Assembly (NCBI GenBank): GCA_046705265.1
Contig: JBJKQL010000042.1
Coordinates: forward strand, 1 to 51,728
Direction: 5' to 3'
Source of the DNA: JAJYTL01 sp046705265
GTDB taxonomy: Bacteria; Pseudomonadota; Alphaproteobacteria; Ferrovibrionales; Ferrovibrionaceae
Length of the DNA: 51,728 bases
Shown: positions 9,856 through 18,734 of the stretch, piece by piece
Numbering within the stretch: position 1 is the first letter of the stretch
Layout: each line of letters starts with the position of its first letter
Translations under genes and position numbers: made by a program
Notes under the pieces: model-generated
Databases searched by the model: none
What the model was told of the DNA's origin: nothing
Seen by the model: the letters and a program-made list of their open reading frames with translations, nothing else

Positions 9856-10658
9856 CCAAAGACGAAATGGAGCTTCTGGGCGAGCTTCTGAAGAAGCGAT
9901 CCGGCTTGGCGCTCGCCGACGACAAGGATTATTTGCTGGAAAGTCGGCTGGCGCCGGTTGCGCGCCGTCGCGGCTTTGCAAACCTCTCTTGTCTTGTCGA
10001 GGCTGTTCGCCTTAAGCGGGACGAATCGCTTCTCGCCGAGGTCACGGAAGCGATGACGACAAACGAGTCGTATTTCTTTCGCGGCCCTGAGTTGTTCGAG
10101 GCCTTTCGGGAATCGATCTTGCCGCGCTTCCTCGCCGATCGCCATGGCGACCGGCGGCTTCGCGTCTGGTCGGCCGCCTGCTCGACCGGGCAGGAACCCT
10201 ATTCGCTCGCCATGCAGCTGAAGGAGATGGGCCAGGTTGGCGTTGCGATTGAGATTTTGGCGACCGATCTTTCGCGTGAGGCGCTGGAAAAGGCGAAGGC
10301 AGGCCTCTATTCCCAGTTCGAGGTACAGCGCGGCCTGCCCATACAGTACCTGATGAAATACTTCTCACAGATTGGCCCGATGTGGCGGATTGATCCGGGG
10401 TTCCGTACCCTGATCACCTTTCGACACCACAATCTGCTCGAGCGCGCCGATTCCTTCGGTAGGTTCGATCTCGTGCTATGCCGCAACGTTCTGATCTACT
10501 TCGACGACGAGACCAAGCGGCAGGTACTCGACAATCTCGCCAATCAGTTGCTGCCGAACGGGGTCCTCTATCTCGGGAGCTACGAGACCATCGTCGGCGT
10601 GACCAGTCGATTCAAGCCAATTCCGGGAAAGTTCGGTGCCTATGCGGTAGCGGCCTGA
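9852..10658 (+). CDS. cheR: Chemoreceptor methyltransferase CheR
   Basis: A 268-residue SAM-dependent methyltransferase that methylates glutamates on chemoreceptors and works against CheB. An all-helical N-terminal domain (to about residue 75) precedes TTNESYFFR and the SAM-binding segment WSAACSTGQEPYSLAM. The FDLVLCRNVLIYFD motif, conserved in CheR, follows. There is no C-terminal receptor-docking or TPR extension, so it is the minimal form. It ends the che operon and is convergent with ctrA. Confidence 0.93.
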   Translation: MTKDEMELLGELLKKRSGLALADDKDYLLESRLAPVARRRGFANLSCLVEAVRLKRDESLLAEVTEAMTTNESYFFRGPELFEAFRESILPRFLADRHGDRRLRVWSAACSTGQEPYSLAMQLKEMGQVGVAIEILATDLSREALEKAKAGLYSQFEVQRGLPIQYLMKYFSQIGPMWRIDPGFRTLITFRHHNLLERADSFGRFDLVLCRNVLIYFDDETKRQVLDNLANQLLPNGVLYLGSYETIVGVTSRFKPIPGKFGAYAVAA

Positions 10659-10728
10659 AGCGTCCAAGGCGAGATTCCGCTCAAAACCCGCAGCACGGAA
10701 AGATAGCAGAGAAGGTGGAGGCGCGGCG

Positions 10729-11445
10729 CTATTTCGCCATCGCGGCGCGCCGCTCGGGCGCTTTGGCCGGCTGCAGATCGCGCAGCACGTAGCCACGGCC
10801 CCAAACCGTCTCGATATAGTTCTCGCCATCGGTTGCGAGCGCGAGCTTTTTCCGGAGTTTGCAGATAAAGACGTCGATGATCTTCAGCTCGGGCTCGTCC
10901 ATGCCGCCATAGAGATGGTTGAGAAACATCTCCTTGGTCAGGGTCGTGCCCTTGCGGAGCGATAAGAGCTCCAACATGCTGTATTCCTTATTGGTCAGAT
11001 GCAGCCGCTCGCCATCGACCTCAACCGACTTGGTGTCGAGGTTGATGGTCAGGCGGCCCGTCTTGATGACCGATTCGGAGTGGCCCTTGGAGCGGCGAAC
11101 GATGGCATGGATGCGGGCGATCAGTTCCTGGCGGTCGAAAGGCTTGGTCAGGTAATCGTCGGCTCCGAAGCCGAGACCGCGGACCTTCTTGTCCGGCTCA
11201 GCCATGCCGGAAAGGATCAAGATCGGGGTGGTGACCCGGGCCGTGCGGAGCTTCTTCAGGACCTCATAGCCGCTTATGTCCGGCAGGTTGAGGTCGAGTA
11301 AGATGATGTCGTAGTCGTAGATTTTGCCAAGGTCGAGTCCTTCTTCTCCGAGCTCGGTCGTGTAGACATTGAACTTGGCCGCGGACAGGATGAGCTCGAT
11401 GCTCTGAGCCATCACGGAATCATCCTCGATCAACAGGACGCGCAT
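10729..11445 (-). CDS. ctrA: Cell cycle transcriptional regulator CtrA
   Basis: A 238-residue OmpR-family response regulator and the master regulator of motility and cell-cycle genes in Alphaproteobacteria. The receiver has Glu7-Asp8-Asp9, phospho-acceptor Asp51 in ILLDLNLPDISGYEVL, and Lys in YLTKPFD. The C-terminal winged helix contains LTNKEYSMLELLSLRKG and FLNHLYGGMDEPELKIIDV, near-diagnostic of CtrA. A divergent intergenic region separates it from fliI. ChpT (its phosphodonor) and SciP (its inhibitor) are encoded nearby. Confidence 0.95.
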   Translation of the reverse strand: MRVLLIEDDSVMAQSIELILSAAKFNVYTTELGEEGLDLGKIYDYDIILLDLNLPDISGYEVLKKLRTARVTTPILILSGMAEPDKKVRGLGFGADDYLTKPFDRQELIARIHAIVRRSKGHSESVIKTGRLTINLDTKSVEVDGERLHLTNKEYSMLELLSLRKGTTLTKEMFLNHLYGGMDEPELKIIDVFICKLRKKLALATDGENYIETVWGRGYVLRDLQPAKAPERRAAMAK

Positions 11446-11547
11446 CCTTCATCCCTCCTCGGTAGAGCAGCTGGGGCTGCGATATAACCGTCAAATCATT
11501 AACAAATTTCCTGAATAATTCGTAAACGCTTTTTCACATCGTTCTCC

Positions 11548-11562
11548 TTTACCCAACTTTAA
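11548..11562 (+). promoter_or_regulatory. CtrA-box-like site between ctrA and fliI
   Basis: TTTA, seven bases, TTAA, one mismatch from the CtrA consensus. It lies about 150 bases before the fliI start and about 100 bases upstream of ctrA, so it could serve fliI, ctrA autoregulation, or both. Inferred from sequence only. Confidence 0.5.
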
Positions 11563-11711
11563 AGCGTCCCCGCCATGATAACGCAAAGGAACGCGAGTTG
11601 GGTCGCCGTGGCAATAGCGCAACGGGCAGGGGAAGAAACGATCCTAAGCCCGGGCGCCTGCGCAGCCAAGGGGGCTTCTTTCGCGCCGTTGGCGCAACGA
11701 GGAGGCAGGGT

Positions 11712-13046
11712 TTGGACGGATTGGTAGCAGCCATTCAGCGCTTTCCGGAGGCGCAATATTTCGGGCGCGTAACCGGGGTGCGGGGGCTTCTCGTCGAGGT
11801 CGGCGGGCTGCGCGGCCGGCTCGGAATCGGCTCTCGCATGGCGCTAATGCCCTGGGATGGGGAGGTCGTCGAGGCTGAGGTGGTCGGTTTCCGCGACGGC
11901 CGCGCCCTGACCATGCCTTATGGTGCGCTGGAGGGCATCGGGCTTGGCTGTCGCGTGCAGGTGGCCGACCCCGATCCGGTTATCTATCCCGACCGCTCTT
12001 GGCTCGGGCGGGTGATCAATGCCCGCGGCCAGCCGATCGACGGCGGCCCGCCCCTTGGGCTCGGCACCAAGCCCTATCCGTTGCGCGCGTCGCCCCCGCC
12101 GGCGCACGCGCGCCGCCGCGTCGAGAGCAAGATCGACCTTGGCATCCGCGCGCTCAACGTCTTTGCTACGTGTTGTCGTGGCCAGCGCATGGGCATCTTC
12201 GCCGGATCGGGTGTTGGCAAGTCGGTGCTGCTTGGCATGCTTGCCCGTTATACCCATTCCGACGTTACGGTAATGGGCTTGATCGGCGAGCGTGGGCGCG
12301 AGGTGCAGGAATTCATCGCCGAAGACCTTGGGCCCGAAGGCCTTGCTCGTTCGGTTCTCGTCGTCGCCACTTCCGATGAGCCGGCACCAGTCCGCCGTCA
12401 AGCGGCCTATCTCACCATGGCGCTTTCCGAATATTTCCGCGATGAAGGCAACGATGTGCTCTGCCTCATGGACAGCGTCACCCGTTTTGCCATGGCGCAG
12501 CGCGAAATCGGGCTCTCGGGCGGCGAGCCACCAACCAGCAAGGGCTATACGCCGACCGTGTTTTCGGAACTGCCGAAGCTTCTGGAGCGCGCCGGCCCAG
12601 GCACCGAGCGCGGCACCATAACCGGCCTCTTCACCGTTCTGGTGGAGGGCGACGATATGAACGAGCCCATCGCCGATGCGGTGCGCAGCATCCTCGACGG
12701 CCATATTGTGCTCGACCGCGCCATTGCCGAGCGCGGCCGTTATCCCGCGATCAACGTGTTGCGCTCGATATCGCGCACCATGCCTGGATGCAACACGCAG
12801 GAAGAGACCGCGCTTTCGACGAGGGCGAAACGGTTGCTCGCCGTCTACGAGAACATGGCGGATCTGATCCGCCTTGGCGCTTACCGCAAGGGCTCGGACG
12901 CGGAGACCGACGAAGCCATCCATTATCAGCCGCGGCTCGAACGTTTTCTCTCCCAGGACAAGGCGGAGCGAAGCGACATGGCAAAAGCCTATGCCGAACT
13001 TGGGGCGATTTTCGCCGCTAGCAGTGGGAGTGGAGCCGGATCATGA
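11712..13046 (+). CDS. fliI: Flagellar export ATPase FliI
   Basis: A 444-residue F1-beta-like hexameric ATPase that energises flagellar type III export, with FliH and FliJ as partners. The Walker A motif is GIFAGSGVGKSVL and the Walker B strand is VLCLMDSVTRFA. The segment GLIGERGREVQEFI is strongly conserved in FliI and SctN. The frame is open back to 11598, which would give 482 residues. I choose the TTG at 11712 because a perfect AGGAGG lies six bases upstream and the resulting length matches the family. It overlaps fliJ. Confidence 0.9.
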   Translation: MDGLVAAIQRFPEAQYFGRVTGVRGLLVEVGGLRGRLGIGSRMALMPWDGEVVEAEVVGFRDGRALTMPYGALEGIGLGCRVQVADPDPVIYPDRSWLGRVINARGQPIDGGPPLGLGTKPYPLRASPPPAHARRRVESKIDLGIRALNVFATCCRGQRMGIFAGSGVGKSVLLGMLARYTHSDVTVMGLIGERGREVQEFIAEDLGPEGLARSVLVVATSDEPAPVRRQAAYLTMALSEYFRDEGNDVLCLMDSVTRFAMAQREIGLSGGEPPTSKGYTPTVFSELPKLLERAGPGTERGTITGLFTVLVEGDDMNEPIADAVRSILDGHIVLDRAIAERGRYPAINVLRSISRTMPGCNTQEETALSTRAKRLLAVYENMADLIRLGAYRKGSDAETDEAIHYQPRLERFLSQDKAERSDMAKAYAELGAIFAASSGSGAGS

Positions 13047-13462
13047 GAAGCATGGAAAACCTGATCCGCCTCGGTCGCCAGCAGCTGGATTCGAAGCGGC
13101 GCATGCTGAGTGGGCTTGAGGGGTTGCGTGTAGATCTCGAGAAGCGCGTTGCGGCGCTTGAGAGCGAGATCACGAACGAGCAGAGGGCCGCCGAAGGCGA
13201 GGCCGCTTTCGCTTATGACGGCTATGCCAAGGAGGCGCTTCGCCGGCGCGAGACCCTGGCCAAATCGGTATCCGAGATCGAGCTCCAGATATCAGCGGCG
13301 CGGGAGGAGGTCGCCGAGGCCTACCGTGAGATGAAGAAGTTCGAGATCATGGAGGAACGCCGCCTCAGTCAGGCGCGTGTAGTCCGCCTGCGGCGTGAAC
13401 AGGCCGATCTCGACGAAATCGGTGGCCAGGCGCATCATCGCAACCGTGGGACACCGCCCTAA
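13043..13462 (+). CDS. fliJ: Flagellar export chaperone FliJ
   Basis: A 139-residue, highly charged, almost entirely helical protein with heptad patterning from about residue 5 to 115, as expected for the FliJ antiparallel coiled coil. FliJ inserts in the FliI ring and handles chaperone recycling. Sequence identity in this family is low, so the call rests on position (ATGA overlap with fliI), length and coiled-coil character. The last 15 residues look disordered. Confidence 0.8.
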   Translation: MRSMENLIRLGRQQLDSKRRMLSGLEGLRVDLEKRVAALESEITNEQRAAEGEAAFAYDGYAKEALRRRETLAKSVSEIELQISAAREEVAEAYREMKKFEIMEERRLSQARVVRLRREQADLDEIGGQAHHRNRGTPP

Positions 13463-13603
13463 AGCGCGATGGATTGGGGCGCCCCGCTGGTCGAATTCGG
13501 CCATGGACGCGGTGTCCATTCCCTTTCGTTCGCGGAAGCCGCTCAACCCTTTCGTGGAGCCAGCGCGTTCCGGCAAGGCGATACCATCTCGCCGGACGGA
13601 GTT

Positions 13604-14740
13604 CTAAACGCGCAAATCGGAGACGGGGCGTCCCGCGCCGATATCTTGCAGCGGGTGCACGGGGAACTGCGCCGCGGTTTCGAAGATAAGCCGGCTTGAC
13701 CAGCCCAGCCGGGCGCCGATGCGGTGGGCGAGATCGACAAGGGTCGCCTGCAGGGTCGCCGGCAGTGGCAGATGGGCGCGCAGGATCAGGTCGAGCCCGG
13801 GTGGCGTGCGTGTGAGGCCGTCGATCTGCAGCGGTCCGAAAGCGGGGTGGGGAATCTCGAGGACGAAGCGGATGCCGCCGCCTTCGGACTCGGCGCTGTG
13901 GCGGACGAAGAGTGAGAGCGGAACAAGCTCTCCGCTTGGCTCTGGCGTGCTGCCAAGATGAAGTGGAAAACGCAATGTTTGCCATGCGTTCGTGCCTTCG
14001 TTCCGGATAAGCGCGGCGAAGGCAGAAAAATCTGCGGCGAGCTGATTGACGAGATCCTCGCGGCCGGCCTCGGTGAGAGATTGGCGAACTTCGGTGCCGA
14101 GCCAGCGTTCGAGGTTTGCTTCTTTGAGCGCAGCAAAATAGAAGAGAATAGAACTTGCCAGCCGATCGTCGGCGCCGGGCAATGCCGCCATCAGTGGTGC
14201 TGCAGTGTCCTGGCCCTGTAGGAGCTTCAACGCCTCGTCGAGTGCTGGCCATTCGCGAGCAAGGCGGAGATCGGGAACGGTGGGCCGTTGCCGTGGTGCC
14301 GCTGCCGAGCCGGCAGAACTGAGCTGACTGGGGTGCGAGTCAGATGTCGTTGCGGCCCCGAAGGGTGTTAGTCGCGCCGGCGGTGGTGGATCCAGGGCGC
14401 GACCATCCTGGATCAGGATTTTCGCCGTCATCACCGGCGTCAAATGCACGACTTCGAGAACGAGGCGGCTGCGCTCGGCGAGGGACAGGGCGGTTTCGAC
14501 GCGGAAATCGCCAGCCGCGGTACGGAGAAGCGCAAGGCCGGCATCGTCGGTGCCGATGACCACACCCTCAATCCGGCCACGGCTTTCGCCGCCATTCAAG
14601 GCGCCACCGACGTTTACTGCGGGCGATTGGTCGGCGGGCGGCGGCGCGAGTGTCGAGTCCACTGGCGGCGATGAGCCGGTCGCCGTCCGGTTGAGGCGGG
14701 CGGCGGAGCTGCTAGCCGTGGTGGCGCGAACCTCGCTCAT
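13604..14740 (-). CDS. FliK-like hook-length control domain protein
   Basis: A 378-residue protein ending the fliF-flhG operon. The N-terminal third is low-complexity (Ala/Pro/Ser/Thr). The C-terminal half, from about residue 230, resembles the FliK C-terminal domain family: WQTLRFPLHL, FVLEIPHPAFGPLQIDGL and LDLILRAHLPL are typical strand patterns. The true fliK is probably the gene at 29545-31767, which carries the classical C-terminal motif. This one would be a paralogue or a protein related to FlhF/FlhG function. It overlaps flhG by four bases (ATGA). The function is uncertain. Confidence 0.6.
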   Translation of the reverse strand: MSEVRATTASSSAARLNRTATGSSPPVDSTLAPPPADQSPAVNVGGALNGGESRGRIEGVVIGTDDAGLALLRTAAGDFRVETALSLAERSRLVLEVVHLTPVMTAKILIQDGRALDPPPPARLTPFGAATTSDSHPSQLSSAGSAAAPRQRPTVPDLRLAREWPALDEALKLLQGQDTAAPLMAALPGADDRLASSILFYFAALKEANLERWLGTEVRQSLTEAGREDLVNQLAADFSAFAALIRNEGTNAWQTLRFPLHLGSTPEPSGELVPLSLFVRHSAESEGGGIRFVLEIPHPAFGPLQIDGLTRTPPGLDLILRAHLPLPATLQATLVDLAHRIGARLGWSSRLIFETAAQFPVHPLQDIGAGRPVSDLRV

Positions 14741-15552
14741 GGATCGCTCACGAGCCGTGCCGCTATGGCCTCGACATCGGTCGCGGCGTCGGTGTTGGGA
14801 TGCCGACTGAGAAGCGAGGTCTGGTGGCGAATTGAATCACGTACTTTGTCGTCCCTCCGGATGACGCCGGCGAGGTGCGGTGAGATCTTGAGAAATCCTT
14901 CGCAGGCACGGAGCAGTTTGCCGTAGGTTCGCTCACCGTCGCGCGTCGAACTCGCCATGTTGATGACAACGCTGAACTCGCCGGAAAAGCCGCCGAAAGT
15001 GGTCAGCTTGATGAAGGCATAAGCGTCGGTGAGCGCCGTCGGTTCGTCGGTGGTGATGACGATGCAATTTCCGGCGCTACGCGCCAACAGGCGGACGGCG
15101 CTATCGATGCCGGCACTCAGGTCGAGTATGACGCGGTCGTAGAAATTGGCGAGAAGAAGGAGGTCGTCACGAAGCGTCGTCAGCTGCCCGACGTCGAGGT
15201 TGGCGAGCGTCGTGCTTCCCGACCGGCCGGCGATGACGTCGAATCCGCCGTGAGGGATGTGCTGCACGGCATCTTTCAGCGCAATCTTGCGCGCGACCAC
15301 GCCAGCCAGATCGCGGACGGGCGTCAAGCCAAGCTGCACGTCTACGTTGGCGAGCCCGAGATCACCATCGAAGAGAAGCGTGCGCAAGCCGTGGCGTGCC
15401 AGCGCGTGACTGAGTGTGATGGCAAACCAGGTTTTCCCCACGCCTCCCTTTCCGGAAGCGATGCACATGATCTTGCGGTTCAATCCACGCCGGTCCTTAT
15501 CCGAGGAAATTGGTTCGACGCGGGGTGCCGCAGCGCTCACAGAGGTATTCAT
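14737..15552 (-). CDS. flhG: Flagellar number regulator FlhG (MinD-like ATPase)
   Basis: A 271-residue ParA/MinD-superfamily ATPase that limits flagellar number and stimulates the FlhF GTPase. The deviant Walker A is ASGKGGVGKTWFA, with switch segments DGDLGLANVD and VILDLSAGID. A basic N-terminal region of about 25 residues precedes the fold, and in FlhG homologues this part contacts FlhF. It sits between flhF and the FliK-like gene, with four-base overlaps on both sides, and is therefore translated as part of the operon. Confidence 0.9.
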   Translation of the reverse strand: MNTSVSAAAPRVEPISSDKDRRGLNRKIMCIASGKGGVGKTWFAITLSHALARHGLRTLLFDGDLGLANVDVQLGLTPVRDLAGVVARKIALKDAVQHIPHGGFDVIAGRSGSTTLANLDVGQLTTLRDDLLLLANFYDRVILDLSAGIDSAVRLLARSAGNCIVITTDEPTALTDAYAFIKLTTFGGFSGEFSVVINMASSTRDGERTYGKLLRACEGFLKISPHLAGVIRRDDKVRDSIRHQTSLLSRHPNTDAATDVEAIAARLVSDP

Positions 15553-16559
15553 GTGTCCTCCCGAAATTCCGCCTCGATCGGGTTACGGGCCGGATCGCGA
15601 ACAATGAGACGGGCGAGTGCCAAGGGATTGAAGGAATGAAAGCCGCGGGTAACGAACGGGCTCATGCTGGCATCTGCGAGCGGCAGGCCGACCTCGTCCG
15701 GAAGGGAGAGTAGCGAGCCGTAGCGCCGCGAAGCGTCGAGGCGGGTTGCGACGAAGCGCGAAGCGCCAAGCTTGGTGAAAACCGAGGCCGCTTCGGCCGC
15801 CTCTGCGCTGTCGGTTCCGGCAGGCATCACGAGAACCGGGTCCATGAGGCAGGCGTTCAGAAACCGCTCCAGGTCCTGCCGCTCGATCGGATCGTAGGGA
15901 TTGGTGCCGGGGCTGTCCACGATCACTGGGCCCTCGGCCGACGCCTGGCTCACGGCCTGAGCAAGTTCCTCCGGTGTTTCGGCCGTGATCAACGTCTGAT
16001 CGAGGAGCGTGATGAAAGCGCCAAGCTGATCGACGCCGCCCGCTTTAACCGTGTCGCAGGTGATGACCGAGACTTTGTGTCCGGCAACCACCGCGCGGGT
16101 GGCGAGCTTCGCCGCGGTAATGCTTTTGCCGGCGCCAGGTGGGCCCAAGAGGAAGATCGGCACCTCCGAGTGAACCGGCAGCGGCATGAACCGGAAATGG
16201 GTCTGGAAGACTTTCGCCAGGCGTTCCACTGAGACGTCGCTCTCGACCTCGCGCGCGAGTCGGGTCAGGCGCTGGCGCAGGGCAGGTGGCACGCCGTGAT
16301 AGGCGAAAGCCTGCAGCAAGCTGCCGTCGGCCGGGTCCGGGAGCGCGGGGATCGGCGGTGTGCCGAGCGCCGGCTCGCGCGGATCGAGCGGCGTAAGCGG
16401 CGGCGGAGTGCGCTCGTCGTCGATCGCCGCAGTGATCTCGACCCCGCGTCCACGGCGACTCTTGTGGGTTGCGATAATCACCGCGTCGGCGCCCATATCG
16501 CGGCGCACCTGCTGCATGGCCTCGGCCATGGTCATCGCATGATAGTATCGTAGTCTCAT
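15549..16559 (-). CDS. flhF: Flagellar biosynthesis GTPase FlhF
   Basis: A 336-residue SRP-type GTPase that marks the cell pole where a flagellum is built. The N-terminal MRLRYYHAMTMAEAMQQV is the FlhF start. A proline-rich linker (about 50-85) leads to the N and G domains. G-motifs are GPPGAGKSITAAKLA (G1), CDTVKAGGVDQL (G2), DSPGTNPYD (G3) and TRLDASRRYG (G4, with Arg in place of the usual Lys). FlhF with FlhG implies a polar or numerically limited flagellum. The gene is shorter in the B domain than gamma-proteobacterial FlhF. Confidence 0.9.
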   Translation of the reverse strand: MRLRYYHAMTMAEAMQQVRRDMGADAVIIATHKSRRGRGVEITAAIDDERTPPPLTPLDPREPALGTPPIPALPDPADGSLLQAFAYHGVPPALRQRLTRLAREVESDVSVERLAKVFQTHFRFMPLPVHSEVPIFLLGPPGAGKSITAAKLATRAVVAGHKVSVITCDTVKAGGVDQLGAFITLLDQTLITAETPEELAQAVSQASAEGPVIVDSPGTNPYDPIERQDLERFLNACLMDPVLVMPAGTDSAEAAEAASVFTKLGASRFVATRLDASRRYGSLLSLPDEVGLPLADASMSPFVTRGFHSFNPLALARLIVRDPARNPIEAEFREDT

Positions 16560-16574
16560 GGGCGGTCCGACACG

Positions 16575-18707
16575 TCAGATTTGCGCCAGCGTGCGCAGTT
16601 TGGCCTTTGGATGGATCTCGCTTTGCGACATCACCACCGTGCTCGGCCGGAAACGTTCTATGATTGAGCGCACATAGGGCCGGGTCGAAGGCCCGGTAAG
16701 AAGCACCGGAGCGTGCCCTTCGATGGCGAGTCTGTCGAGCGTCTCTCGTACTGAGCTGATGAATTCCTGCAGCCTGCTCGGCGCCATCACCAGCTGGCGC
16801 TCTTCGCCCTGACCGACGATTGACTCAGTGAAGTTTTGTTCCCATTTCGGCGACAGCGCGACCAACGGGATATAGCCGTCCGGACCGGTATTGGCGCTCG
16901 AGATCTGACGCGCGAGACGCGTGCGCACGTGTTCGGTGATTTGCATAACGTTTCGGGTATAGCCGACTGCTTCCGAAACGCCCTCGAGGATGGTCGAGAG
17001 ATCGCGGATCGAAATTCGCTCGGCGAGCAGGTTCTGCAGCACCCGTTGCAACGTGTTGAGCGAGATATGCTGTGGAATGAGGTCGGCGACCAGCTTCTGC
17101 CGATCCTTCGGCAAGCCGTCGACGAGTTTCTGCGTTTCGGCATAGGACAGAAGCTCCGCCATGTTGTCCTTCAGGATTTCGGTCAGATGGGTGGTGATCA
17201 CGGTCGCTGCATCAACCACCGTATAACCGCGGAACGAAGCTTCCTCGCGATAATGTCCCTCGACCCAGGTCGCCGGAAGGCCGAAAGTTGGTTCGTGCGT
17301 CGGCTCGCCCGGCAGGTCGATCGGCGCGCCGCGCGGATCCATCACCAGATAGCGATGCGGTCTCACCTCGCCGCGCGTCGCCTCCACCTCCTTGATGCGG
17401 ATGACATAGGTAGTGGCTGTAAGCTGCATGTTGTCGAGGATGCGAACCGAGGGCATCACGAAGCCCATCTCGCCTGCGAGCTGGCGGCGGAGAGCCTTGA
17501 TTTGATCGGTGAGCTGATAGCCGTGTGCGTCATTGATCAGGGGCAAGAGCCCATAGCCAAGCTCGAGACGGAGATCATCGATCGCGAGCGCGACCGAAAT
17601 CGGTTCCTCGGCGGGCGCAGTCGGCGGCTGTTCCGCGACCTTGGCCTCGGCGGCCGCCGCGTCCCGGCGTTGGCGGGTGAGCAAATACGCGCTGCCTCCG
17701 GTCATCGCGGCGAGCGTGACAAAGGGCAGCATCGGAATACCGGGAATGAGCGACAGTAACGCCATCAGAATGGCGCTCAAGGCCAAAGCCTTAGGATAAC
17801 CACCAAGCTGCGAGAACAATGCTTTGTCGGCCGAACCCTCGGTGTTTGCCTTGGCCACCATTAGACCCGCGGCGGTCGATACGATGAGGGACGGGATCTG
17901 CGACACCAGACCGTCGCCGACGGTGAGATCGGTGTAGCTATGCGCCGCCTGCGAGAAAGAAAGCCCCATCTGGCCCACGCCGATCACCATGCCGCCGATG
18001 ATATTGACGAAGACGATGAGAAGACCGGCGATGGCATCGCCGCGAACGAACTTGGCGGCACCGTCCATGGCGCCATAGAAGTTGCTTTCATCCTCGAGGG
18101 TCTTCCGTCGAAGCCGGGCTTCCTTTTCGTCAATCAGGCCGGCCGAAAGATCGGCATCAATCGCCATCTGTTTGCCCGGCATGGCGTCGAGGCTGAAGCG
18201 TGCGGCGACCTCGGCGATGCGTCCGGAACCCTTGGTGATGACCACGAAGTTGACGATCACCAGGATGATGAAGACGATGATCCCGATAACGAAATTACCG
18301 CGCATGATGAATCCGGCGAAGGCCTGAATGACATGGCCCGCGGCATCCGTTCCCTCGTGTCCGTAGGCGAGGATCAGCCGAGTCGAAGCAAGGTTGAGTG
18401 ATAGCCTCAATATCGTCGAAATCAGGAGGACGGTCGGGAAGGAACTGAACTCGAGCGGCTTCGCGATAAAGAGCGCGACCATCAGGATCAGCACCGAGAA
18501 AGTGATCGAGATAGCCAGCGAGAAATCGAGAAGCGTCCTCGGCATCGGCAGGATCAACACCACGAGGATGCTGACGATGCCAAGGGCAAGCAACACGTCG
18601 CCGTAGTGCGAGAGCCCGTTGAGGCGGCCGATCAGGCCGCCCACGGGATTCGCCCGGTTTGTTCCGCCGCTCGCTCCGGATTCCGCCGTGGTGATGATCT
18701 CGCTCAT
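16575..18707 (-). CDS. flhA: Flagellar export gate protein FlhA
   Basis: A 710-residue inner-membrane component of the flagellar type III export gate. About eight hydrophobic segments fill residues 35-345, with the conserved FHIPEP-type region including GRIAEVAARFSLDAMPGKQM and the DADLSAGLIDEKEAR loop. The cytoplasmic nonameric-ring domain follows, with DPRGAPIDLPG and the conserved C-terminal part. The size is standard. The other gate proteins (FlhB, FliP, FliQ, FliR) are not in the window. It lies between flbD and flhF on the same strand. Confidence 0.95.
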   Translation of the reverse strand: MSEIITTAESGASGGTNRANPVGGLIGRLNGLSHYGDVLLALGIVSILVVLILPMPRTLLDFSLAISITFSVLILMVALFIAKPLEFSSFPTVLLISTILRLSLNLASTRLILAYGHEGTDAAGHVIQAFAGFIMRGNFVIGIIVFIILVIVNFVVITKGSGRIAEVAARFSLDAMPGKQMAIDADLSAGLIDEKEARLRRKTLEDESNFYGAMDGAAKFVRGDAIAGLLIVFVNIIGGMVIGVGQMGLSFSQAAHSYTDLTVGDGLVSQIPSLIVSTAAGLMVAKANTEGSADKALFSQLGGYPKALALSAILMALLSLIPGIPMLPFVTLAAMTGGSAYLLTRQRRDAAAAEAKVAEQPPTAPAEEPISVALAIDDLRLELGYGLLPLINDAHGYQLTDQIKALRRQLAGEMGFVMPSVRILDNMQLTATTYVIRIKEVEATRGEVRPHRYLVMDPRGAPIDLPGEPTHEPTFGLPATWVEGHYREEASFRGYTVVDAATVITTHLTEILKDNMAELLSYAETQKLVDGLPKDRQKLVADLIPQHISLNTLQRVLQNLLAERISIRDLSTILEGVSEAVGYTRNVMQITEHVRTRLARQISSANTGPDGYIPLVALSPKWEQNFTESIVGQGEERQLVMAPSRLQEFISSVRETLDRLAIEGHAPVLLTGPSTRPYVRSIIERFRPSTVVMSQSEIHPKAKLRTLAQI

Positions 18708-18734
18708 GGCCTCTTGTTCGTCTGCGGAACGGAA

